Source: Chromatiales bacterium
GTDB taxonomy: Bacteria; Pseudomonadota; Gammaproteobacteria; UBA6429; Thiohalophilaceae
Length of the DNA: 21,996 bases
Assembly (NCBI GenBank): GCA_027057985.1
Contig: JALUTJ010000427.1
Coordinates: 1-21,996 of the forward strand
Direction: 5' to 3'
The position numbers and the translations under genes were made by a program. Each line of letters begins with the position of its first letter. Within the stretch, counting starts at the first letter, position 1. Shown here piece by piece: positions 9,882 to 17,374 of the stretch. Below the pieces are notes generated by a model, which saw only the letters and a list, made by a program, of their open reading frames with translations, was not told where the DNA came from and searched no databases.

Positions 9882-11254
9882 TCATAGCTGCGCAACATCT
9901 CAATATTATTATTCTTGCCGCTGGCCAGGGCACTCGAATGAAGTCTGCCCTGCCCAAGGTACTTCACTCCCTGGCAGGTCAGCCGTTATTGCAACATGTC
10001 ATCAATACCTCGAAAGAGCTCAAGGCAAGGCAGATAAATGTTGTTTATGGTCATGGTGGCGAGCAGGTAAAAAAGACTATCGACGATGCGAAAATTAACT
10101 GGGTATTACAAAAGGAACAGCTTGGTACCGGCCATGCCGTTGAGCAGGTTTCAGAATACCTGCAGGATAATGACCTGGTACTGATTCTATACGGCGATGT
10201 ACCACTGATACATCTCGACACTCTGGCTGATTTACTCAAGCAGGCCAGTGAGGGTATCGCCCTTCTTACCGTGCACCTTGATAACCCGCAGGGCTATGGT
10301 CGCATTGTCCGTGATAAAAGCGGCAGGGTAATCAATATCACAGAAGAAAAAGATGCCAGTGATGAAGTAAAAAAGATTCACGAGGTCAATACAGGCATTC
10401 TTGCAGTAAAGGCCGACCTGCTCAAGGGCTGGCTAAAGCAACTCGATAACAGTAATGCGCAGCAGGAATATTACCTGACCGATATTATCGCCATGGCGGT
10501 TAACGATAGTTATACGGTACATACCGCGCAGCCAGATAATGAATTTGAAGTTATGGGTGTCAATAATCGCAGCCAACTTGCTGAGCTGGAACGCTATTAC
10601 CAGCATGAAATGGCAAATAAACTGATGGCCGCAGGAATTACTCTGGCCGATCCTGTACGTATCGATATACGTGGCAAGTTAGATCATGGTACAGATATCA
10701 ATATCGATATCAATGTTATTTTTGAAGGTGAAGTGAAACTTGGCAATAATGTTTCAATTGGTGCTAACTGCGTTATCAGTAATAGCGTCATAGAAGATAA
10801 TGCAGAGATCCTGCCAATGAGCATAATTGATCATGCCGTGGTTGGTAAAGGCAGCCGGGTAGGTCCATTTGCCCGCTTGCGACCGGAAACAAAGCTGGCC
10901 GAGAACACGCATATTGGTAATTTTGTCGAGGTGAAGAAAAGCCATATCGGTGAAGGCAGTAAGGTCAATCATCTGACTTATATCGGTGATTCGGTTGTCG
11001 GCAAAGATGTTAATGTTGGTGCAGGTACTATCACCTGTAACTATGATGGTGCCAATAAGCACCAGACAGTCATCGAAGATAATGTTTTTGTCGGTTCAGC
11101 AACACAGCTTGTTGCACCAGTAAAAATTGGTAAAAATGCCACTATTGGTGCAGGCTCTACCATTACCACCGATGTCAAAGAGGGAGAGCTGGCATTAACC
11201 CGGGTAAAACAGAAAAGTATTCGTGGCTGGAAACGCCCAACAAAGAAGAAATAA
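9878..11254 (+). CDS. glmU: bifunctional GlmU: GlcNAc-1-phosphate uridyltransferase / glucosamine-1-phosphate acetyltransferase
   Basis: GlmU makes UDP-GlcNAc from glucosamine-1-P, acetyl-CoA and UTP. The uridyltransferase half has [18 protein letters not shown] (13-30), the metal-binding Asp107 in LYGDVPLI, and [11 protein letters not shown] (136-146). The left-handed beta-helix acetyltransferase half has the hexapeptide pattern from ~265 onward, RLRPE (333-337), His365 in [11 protein letters not shown] as the catalytic base, and the tail RGWKRP. At 458 residues it is normal. The start is a TTG at 9878 that overlaps the slyD stop (TTGA). The only other ATG nearby is after the nucleotide-binding loop, so TTG is required unless an even rarer codon is used. 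Confidence 0.97.
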   Translation: MIIAAQHLNIIILAAGQGTRMKSALPKVLHSLAGQPLLQHVINTSKELKARQINVVYGHGGEQVKKTIDDAKINWVLQKEQLGTGHAVEQVSEYLQDNDLVLILYGDVPLIHLDTLADLLKQASEGIALLTVHLDNPQGYGRIVRDKSGRVINITEEKDASDEVKKIHEVNTGILAVKADLLKGWLKQLDNSNAQQEYYLTDIIAMAVNDSYTVHTAQPDNEFEVMGVNNRSQLAELERYYQHEMANKLMAAGITLADPVRIDIRGKLDHGTDINIDINVIFEGEVKLGNNVSIGANCVISNSVIEDNAEILPMSIIDHAVVGKGSRVGPFARLRPETKLAENTHIGNFVEVKKSHIGEGSKVNHLTYIGDSVVGKDVNVGAGTITCNYDGANKHQTVIEDNVFVGSATQLVAPVKIGKNATIGAGSTITTDVKEGELALTRVKQKSIRGWKRPTKKK

Positions 11255-11266
11255 GCGAAGCAGAAT

Positions 11267-13099
11267 ATGTGTGGGATTGTAGGCGCAGTAGCTAACAGGG
11301 ATATTACCGCTGTATTGATACACGGTTTACAACGACTTGAATACCGTGGTTATGATTCCGCTGGTATAGCAGTGCTCGATAATGAACATTGTATCCAGCG
11401 AGTGCGTTCGGTCGGCAAGATAAAAAATCTGCAGGCCGAGCTTGAGAAAACACCGGCCAGTGGCTTTACCGGCATTGGTCATACTCGCTGGGCGACACAT
11501 GGAGAACCCACTACCCGTAACGCACATCCGCATGTCTGTAATGACTGCGTTGCTATCGTGCATAATGGCATTATTGAAAATCACGAAGCGTTACGTGAGC
11601 AACAGCTAAAAGAAGGGTTTACTTTTACTTCGGATACCGATACCGAGGTAATTGTGCACCAGATAGAAAAATACATTAAGACAACAGGTTCTCTATTACA
11701 GGCGGTTAAAAAAGCCATCCAGGATCTTGATGGTGCCTATGCCCTGGGTGTTGTCACTACCGCAGAACCCGGCACACTGGTCTGTACCCGCAAGGGTAGC
11801 CCGCTGGTGATTGGCCTTGGTGAAAACGAGAATTATATTGCCTCGGATATGTCTGCCCTGCTTTCTGAAACCAGCGATTTCATTATTATGCACGAAGGTG
11901 ATATTGCTGAACTAAAGGCCGATAGCTTTCAGCTTTATGATGCAGCTGGTAATAGCATCGAACGAGATGTGCATGTCAGTAAACTTTCCGGTAATGCGGT
12001 GGATAAGGGGGAATATCCCCATTACATGCTCAAGGAGATTTATGAGCAACCGGCTGCCATTGCCGAAACCCTTGAAGGGCGAATTGGTCAGGATAAGGTG
12101 CTGGATTCCGCTTTTGGCCCCAAAGCCATCGAGATATTCGATCGTATCAAGGCGGTGCAGATACTTGCCTGCGGCACCAGTTACCATGCCGGTCTGATTG
12201 CCAAGTATGGAATTGAATCGGTCACCAGCCTGCCGGTAAATGTTGAAGTAGCAAGTGAATTTCGTTACCGCAAGGTCGTGGTCCTGCCCGATACCCTGGT
12301 AATTACCATTTCCCAGTCCGGTGAAACAGCTGATACCCTCGCTGCACTGCGCAAGGCGAAGGAAATTGGCTATGCGCATTCACTGGCAATCTGTAATGTC
12401 GCCGAGAGTTCACTGGTACGGGAATCTGAACTGAGCATGATGACACGGGCCGGCCCCGAGATTGGTGTGGCTTCGACCAAGGCCTTTACCACGCAACTGG
12501 TGGCTATCCTGATGCTGGTAACGGTGCTAGCGCGTCGCTTCGGCTTCCCGGCCGAGACCGAGGCCAAGGTAGTGGATCAGTTACGTCACCTGCCCGGTAT
12601 TATCGATGATGTGCTTGGGCTGGATAATGAGATAAAGGAAGTGGCGAAAGACTTTGCCGATAAGGATCATGCCCTGTTCCTCGGTCGTGGCATGCATTAT
12701 CCGGTTGCGCTTGAAGGGGCGCTAAAATTAAAAGAGATTTCCTATATTCATGCCGAAGGCTATCCCGCCGGTGAACTCAAGCATGGTCCGATTGCGCTGG
12801 TGGATAAAAATATTCCTATCGTTGCGGTAGCACCCAATGACAAGTTAATAGATAAATTAAAATCAAATCTGGAAGAAGTGCGTGCTCGTGGTGGACAGCT
12901 TTATGTGTTTGCCGATAAAGACTGTAATATTAAATCAGAAGATGGCCTCAAGGTGATCGAGGTGGCACCGCTGGATATTGCCATCTCGCCGATTATTTTC
13001 TCCGTGCCGTTACAGTTGCTGGCCTACCATGTTGCAGTACTCAGAGGCACCGATGTCGATCAACCCCGTAATTTGGCCAAGTCGGTTACGGTTGAGTAA
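11267..13099 (+). CDS. glmS: glutamine--fructose-6-phosphate aminotransferase (isomerising)
   Basis: GlmS converts fructose-6-P and glutamine to glucosamine-6-P, the first step toward UDP-GlcNAc. The product has 610 residues. The N-terminal nucleophile cysteine follows Met directly (MCGIVGAVAN). The glutaminase domain has HTRWATHGEPT (72-82) and HNGIIENH. The two SIS isomerase domains show ACGTSYHAG (301-309), SQSGETADT (350-358), STKAFTTQ (403-410) and EGYPAGELKHGP (497-508). The C-terminal DQPRNLAKSVTVE, which carries the ammonia-channel lysine region, is complete. It starts 12 nt after glmU with only a weak ribosome binding site. No glmS ribozyme is present; that element is typical of Gram-positive bacteria. 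Confidence 0.99.
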   Translation: MCGIVGAVANRDITAVLIHGLQRLEYRGYDSAGIAVLDNEHCIQRVRSVGKIKNLQAELEKTPASGFTGIGHTRWATHGEPTTRNAHPHVCNDCVAIVHNGIIENHEALREQQLKEGFTFTSDTDTEVIVHQIEKYIKTTGSLLQAVKKAIQDLDGAYALGVVTTAEPGTLVCTRKGSPLVIGLGENENYIASDMSALLSETSDFIIMHEGDIAELKADSFQLYDAAGNSIERDVHVSKLSGNAVDKGEYPHYMLKEIYEQPAAIAETLEGRIGQDKVLDSAFGPKAIEIFDRIKAVQILACGTSYHAGLIAKYGIESVTSLPVNVEVASEFRYRKVVVLPDTLVITISQSGETADTLAALRKAKEIGYAHSLAICNVAESSLVRESELSMMTRAGPEIGVASTKAFTTQLVAILMLVTVLARRFGFPAETEAKVVDQLRHLPGIIDDVLGLDNEIKEVAKDFADKDHALFLGRGMHYPVALEGALKLKEISYIHAEGYPAGELKHGPIALVDKNIPIVAVAPNDKLIDKLKSNLEEVRARGGQLYVFADKDCNIKSEDGLKVIEVAPLDIAISPIIFSVPLQLLAYHVAVLRGTDVDQPRNLAKSVTVE

Positions 13100-13125
13100 A
13101 TCAGAAAACAGTTTTATAGCTTGAG

Positions 13126-14580
13126 TTAACGCCGCCAGAAAGCCGGTGTCAGTACTACCAGCAGAGTAAAGATTTCAAGCCGCCCCAGCAGCATGGCAAA
13201 GCTGAGTATCCACTTGGTGGAGTCATGCAGGTGTGAATAGTTAAGAGCAACTTCATTCAGACCCGGTCCCAGGTTATTGAGCATGGCCGCGGTTGCTGAA
13301 AAGGCACTGATTTGATCCAGCCCGGTTGCCATCAGTAATAAAAGAATAATGCTGAACATGGCTACATAGGCGGCGAAGAATCCCCAGATAGCCTGGATAA
13401 CGCGATCCGACAGTGGTTTACCCCCAACCTTGATAGCAAAAATAGCATTGGGATGTACCAGGCGTAAGATTTCGCGCATGCCCTGTTTTAATAGCAGCAG
13501 GAAACGGATGACCTTGATACCGCCCCCGGTTGATCCGGCGCAGGCACCAATAAAGCTGGTAAAGATTAAAAGCACCGGTAAAAAGCCCGGCCACTGGTGA
13601 TATTCCTGCGTGGTAAAGCCAGTGGTGGTGCCGATAGAGACGGTCTGGAACAGGGCATGAAAAAAAGCCCGTTCTGGTGAGATAAAAAAGTCGGTGTAAT
13701 ACAGGTAACTTGCGGTAATCAGTGTTACCAGTGTTAGGATCAGGATATAAGCTTTAAATTCTGCATCGCGCAGGTAAGTCAGTAGTGAGCGATTACGCCA
13801 GGACAAAAAGTGCAGGGAAAAATTGATACCGGAAATAATCATAAAGATAATGGCCACGATTTCAATCCTGGGCATATCGTTGAAATAGCCCATGCTGGCA
13901 TCGTGAGTGGAAAAACCACCAATGGCAATGGTGGAGAAGCTGTGGCCAATCGCATCAAAGGCATTCATACCAGCAAACCAGTAGGCAATGGCACAGGCTG
14001 CGGTGAGGCCAAGGTAGATATACCACAGTGCTTTTGCCGTTTCGGTAATGCGGGGTGTGAGCTTGTTGTTTTTCATCGGCCCAGGTGTTTCGGCCTTGTA
14101 GAGCTGCATACCACCGACACCGAGCATGGGCATTATGGCAACGGCAAGGACGATAATACCCATGCCACCGAGCCATTGCAGTTGCTGCCGGTAATAAAGA
14201 ATAGAATGTGGCATATTATCGAGCCCGTGCAACACGGTTGCTCCTGTAGTGGTAAGACCGGATAGCGATTCAAAGATGGCATCGGTAAAGGGAACATGAA
14301 TCTGAGGGGCAATAATAAAAGGAATGGCACCGAAAGAAGCCAGTACGATCCAGAACATTACCACGATGAGGAAGCCATCACGTAGACGAAGTTCCTGTTT
14401 GTTGCGTTTAACCGGTAACCAGATACTGATACCCGTAATCAGGGTAATGGCGAAGGTATAAAAAAAAGGCTCGAAGCCTCCATCCAGGTAAATGATCGAG
14501 ACCAGCATTGGCGGCACCATGGTAAAACTGAATACCATGAGCAGGAAACCGATAATGCGCTGGATGACGAAAAACTGCAT
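13126..14580 (-). CDS. trkH: Trk potassium uptake channel subunit TrkH
   Basis: TrkH is the ion-conducting membrane subunit of the Trk K+ importer. The 484 residues match the E. coli protein (483). The four pseudo-repeated selectivity loops are visible: TTTGAT (110-115), AIGGFST (219-225), TTTGFT (318-323) and NNLGPG (435-440). The conserved ACAGSTGGGIKVIR block is at about 346-359. There are about ten hydrophobic segments. The ATG lies 2 nt after the trkA stop, so it is translationally linked to its own gating partner. It is the last gene of the minus-strand operon and runs toward the glmS stop. Confidence 0.98.
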   Translation of the reverse strand: MQFFVIQRIIGFLLMVFSFTMVPPMLVSIIYLDGGFEPFFYTFAITLITGISIWLPVKRNKQELRLRDGFLIVVMFWIVLASFGAIPFIIAPQIHVPFTDAIFESLSGLTTTGATVLHGLDNMPHSILYYRQQLQWLGGMGIIVLAVAIMPMLGVGGMQLYKAETPGPMKNNKLTPRITETAKALWYIYLGLTAACAIAYWFAGMNAFDAIGHSFSTIAIGGFSTHDASMGYFNDMPRIEIVAIIFMIISGINFSLHFLSWRNRSLLTYLRDAEFKAYILILTLVTLITASYLYYTDFFISPERAFFHALFQTVSIGTTTGFTTQEYHQWPGFLPVLLIFTSFIGACAGSTGGGIKVIRFLLLLKQGMREILRLVHPNAIFAIKVGGKPLSDRVIQAIWGFFAAYVAMFSIILLLLMATGLDQISAFSATAAMLNNLGPGLNEVALNYSHLHDSTKWILSFAMLLGRLEIFTLLVVLTPAFWRR

Positions 14581-14582
14581 GA

Positions 14583-15956
14583 TCAGATAAAGGTAATACC
14601 GACCTGGAACAGGCGTTCGACATCGGAGATGTATTTCTTGTCGACGAGGAAGAGAATGACATGGTCTTCCGGTTCGATCACGGTATCGTGATGACAGATA
14701 ATCACTTCATCACCACGCACGATGGCACCAATAGTCGTACCCGGCGGCAGTTTAAGCTGGTCGATACGACGGCCGACCACTCGCGATGTCGTTTTGTCGC
14801 CGTGGGCAATCGCCTCGATGGCTTCGGCGGCACCACGACGCAGTGAGTGTACCTTGACAACATCGCCACGGCGCACGTGCGCCAGCAGGCTGCTGATGGT
14901 GGACTGTTGTGGTGAAATGGCAATATCGATTTCGCCACCCTGAATCACATCGACATAGGCAGCACGATTGATCAGTGACATCACCTTGTGTGCACCCAGG
15001 CTCTTGGCCAGCATACAGGAAAGGATATTGGCTTCTTCGTTATTGGTAACGGCACAGAAGATATCGGTATTCTCGATATTTTCCTCGATCAAGAGGTTGC
15101 CATCAGATGCGTCACCATTAAGGACGATGGTGTTTTCAAGATCATTGGCCAGTTCCACTGCACGCTGAGCATTATGATCGATAAGCTTGACCTGGTAATC
15201 GTGTTCCAGCGTCTTTGCCAGGCGCTTGCCGATATTACCACCACCGACGATTATAATACGCTTATAGGGCTTATCCATGCGCCGTAGTTCACTGATCATG
15301 GCGCGAATACATTTTGGTGCGGCAACGAAAAAGACTTCATCATCGGCTTCGATAACGGTACTGCCCTGTGGAATAATGGCCCGGTCGCGACGATAAATGG
15401 CGGCAACACGAATATCGACACCGGGAATATGTTCCTTGATGGTTCGCAGTTCGTGACCCACCAGCGGGCCACCGTAGTAAGCGCGTACACCCACCAGTTG
15501 CACCTTGTTATCGGCAAAGTCCAGTACCTGCAGGGTGCCGGGGTGCTTGATCAGGCTCTCGATATAGTCGGTAATCAGTTGTTCCGGGCTGATCAGCACA
15601 TCGATGGGCAGGGCTTCCTGCTGGAACAGTTGCGGGTGCGAGAGGTAACCGAGCGCACGGACGCGGGCTATCTTGGTCGGGGTGTGGAACACGGTATAGG
15701 CAACCTGGCAGGCCACCATATTGGTTTCATCGCTGTCGGTCACCGCGATCAGCATGTCGGCATCTTCGGCGCCAGCCTGACGCAGAATATTGGGATGCGA
15801 GGCGCGTCCGGTAATGGTGCGCAGATCGAGCCGGTCCTGCAGCTCGTTGAGAATTTTCTCGTTGGTATCAATGATGGTGATATCGTTGGCTTCACTGGTG
15901 AGGTTTTCTGCCAGTGAGCTACCTACCTGCCCTGCACCGAGAATAATAATTTTCAT
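14583..15956 (-). CDS. trkA: Trk potassium transport regulatory protein TrkA
   Basis: TrkA is the cytoplasmic NAD(H)/nucleotide-binding ring that gates TrkH. At 457 residues it contains two tandem RCK units. The first Rossmann motif is GAGQVG (7-12) with the acidic IIDTN at the end of strand 2. The second is GGGNIG (238-243) with LIDHN at 258-262. Each is followed by a RCK-C domain, the second ending in [14 protein letters not shown]. It starts 18 nt after the ntrX stop with no clear Shine-Dalgarno sequence, so coupling is likely. Confidence 0.98.
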   Translation of the reverse strand: MKIIILGAGQVGSSLAENLTSEANDITIIDTNEKILNELQDRLDLRTITGRASHPNILRQAGAEDADMLIAVTDSDETNMVACQVAYTVFHTPTKIARVRALGYLSHPQLFQQEALPIDVLISPEQLITDYIESLIKHPGTLQVLDFADNKVQLVGVRAYYGGPLVGHELRTIKEHIPGVDIRVAAIYRRDRAIIPQGSTVIEADDEVFFVAAPKCIRAMISELRRMDKPYKRIIIVGGGNIGKRLAKTLEHDYQVKLIDHNAQRAVELANDLENTIVLNGDASDGNLLIEENIENTDIFCAVTNNEEANILSCMLAKSLGAHKVMSLINRAAYVDVIQGGEIDIAISPQQSTISSLLAHVRRGDVVKVHSLRRGAAEAIEAIAHGDKTTSRVVGRRIDQLKLPPGTTIGAIVRGDEVIICHHDTVIEPEDHVILFLVDKKYISDVERLFQVGITFI

Positions 15957-15974
15957 TGATGATATTCTTTTTGT

Positions 15975-17369
15975 TTAATTGTCTTCTAATGATAGTGCTT
16001 TAGGATCAATGTTTAAAGCACGTAATTTACGATAGAGGTGGGTTCGCTCCATATCGATGAGTTTTGCCGTCTTACCGACGTTGCCACCGGTTTTTTTCAG
16101 CTGGTGGACAAGATAATCGCGCTCAAACTGCTCACGGGCTTCGCGCAGAGGCAAATCATAGGCAATCGGAATACCGAGTGCCGGTTTTGCCGCCGGTGCC
16201 TCGTTGATGGTGGCCTCGACTTCTTCCAGGCTGATCTCGTTACCACTGCCGGTGACCAGCAGGCGCTGTACCACGTTGGTGAGTTCACGGATATTGCCAT
16301 ACCAGTCATAATTACGAAGTCGGTTCTGTGCCGGCAGGCTGAAATGGCGATAGGGCAGTTTTTCTCTCTCGACCAGCATATCGGTGTAGAAGCCAAGCAG
16401 TTCCGGGATATCCTCGCGGTGTTCCCGCAGTGCCGGAACATGCACCGGTACCACATTGATCAGGTAAAAGAGATCCTTGCGAAACTTTTGTTGCTCGACA
16501 AGCTGTTCCAGGTCACGGTGGCTGGAACAGATAATGCGTGCCGAGAAGGAGTGGTTCTCGGGAGTATCGATCTTCTGGAAGGTATGGGACTGAAACAGGG
16601 CCAGTAAGAAGTTCTGCGTCGCTTCATCGGCTTCATCGATATTGCGCAGGTACAGGGTACCACCCTGGGCCTTTTGCAGCAGCCCCTGGTAACTGGCAGA
16701 ACCGACAAATTCCTCGGGGTTCCTGTCGTAGCTGCAGGCCGATAAATTCAGTTCGACGAAACTCTTTTCAGCATGGTGTGAGTGCTGGTGTAAATAGCGT
16801 GCCGTTACCGAGGTGCCACTGCCAGCCTCTCCTGTGATCAGTACCCAGCTATCATGTTCGGCAATGCGTTTTACCTGTTCACGCAGGCGTTGCATCGCTG
16901 CACTTTTGCCCACAGGTTCATTGACCTGCCCAATACCGGCAACGCTGGCACTGTTCTGCAGTGTCTGTTTTTCTGAATCCAGTGCCTGTTCAACCGTCAA
17001 TAACAGTCGTGCCAGTGACAGGGGTTTCTCGATAAAGTCAAAGGCACCGAGCCGGGTGGCTTCGACCGCGGTTTCGACCGTGCCATGGCCGGACATCATG
17101 ATCACCGGGATATCGGTATTTCCCTCCTCGGTCCATTCCTTGAGCAGGGTAATGCCATCGACATCCGGCATCCAGATATCGAGTAATACCAGGTCTGGCC
17201 TGCTGGCATTGAAGGCCTGGCGTGCAGTGTCACCATTTTCGGCAACGGTGACCCGGTAACCCTCGTCTTCAAGGATTTCCTGTACCAGGTTACGAATATC
17301 CGGTTCATCATCCACCACCAGGATATGAATATGACTGGCGGGGCTGGCTTGTTGAGTGGGATCAGGCAT
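15975..17369 (-). CDS. ntrX: NtrX-like response regulator with degenerate (ATPase-dead) AAA+ domain
   Basis: A 464-residue protein in the NtrC-type layout receiver - AAA+ - Fis helix-turn-helix. The receiver is intact: Asp20/Asp21, phospho-acceptor Asp64 in LLDIWMPD, Ser93, Lys115. The DNA-binding tail is intact (GGNVGKTAKLIDMERTHLYR, 428-447). The central domain is not: Walker A reads GEAGSGTS (180-187) with Thr186 in place of Lys; Walker B reads GGTLYLRN (236-243) with Arg-Asn in place of Asp-Glu; sensor I has His284 for Asn; the second arginine finger is Leu303; and the segment that should hold GAFTGA is shortened and lacks it (about 216-233). Sensor II GNIRELTN (358-365) remains. It is predicted to bind DNA under NtrY control but not to hydrolyse ATP or act on sigma54. 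It starts 5 nt after the ntrY stop. Confidence 0.9.
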   Translation of the reverse strand: MPDPTQQASPASHIHILVVDDEPDIRNLVQEILEDEGYRVTVAENGDTARQAFNASRPDLVLLDIWMPDVDGITLLKEWTEEGNTDIPVIMMSGHGTVETAVEATRLGAFDFIEKPLSLARLLLTVEQALDSEKQTLQNSASVAGIGQVNEPVGKSAAMQRLREQVKRIAEHDSWVLITGEAGSGTSVTARYLHQHSHHAEKSFVELNLSACSYDRNPEEFVGSASYQGLLQKAQGGTLYLRNIDEADEATQNFLLALFQSHTFQKIDTPENHSFSARIICSSHRDLEQLVEQQKFRKDLFYLINVVPVHVPALREHREDIPELLGFYTDMLVEREKLPYRHFSLPAQNRLRNYDWYGNIRELTNVVQRLLVTGSGNEISLEEVEATINEAPAAKPALGIPIAYDLPLREAREQFERDYLVHQLKKTGGNVGKTAKLIDMERTHLYRKLRALNIDPKALSLEDN

Positions 17370-17374
17370 TGTTA

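Noticed and set aside
11255..11266. Possible glmS ribozyme or riboswitch upstream of glmS
   Set aside because: Only 12 nt separate glmU and glmS, with no room for such an element.
13104..13116. AAAACAGTTTT between glmS and trkH as a terminator stem
   Set aside because: The arms are separated by a single base and cannot form a hairpin.
14870..14883. Perfect 14-bp palindrome GGCGCACGTGCGCC inside trkA
   Set aside because: It is in conserved coding sequence (AHVRRG) of a GC-rich stretch, so codon use explains it.
16038..16607. Long open frame (189 codons) on the plus strand opposite ntrX
   Set aside because: It lies wholly antisense to a recognised gene, has no family features, and similar antisense frames occur opposite trkA, ntrY and atpA.
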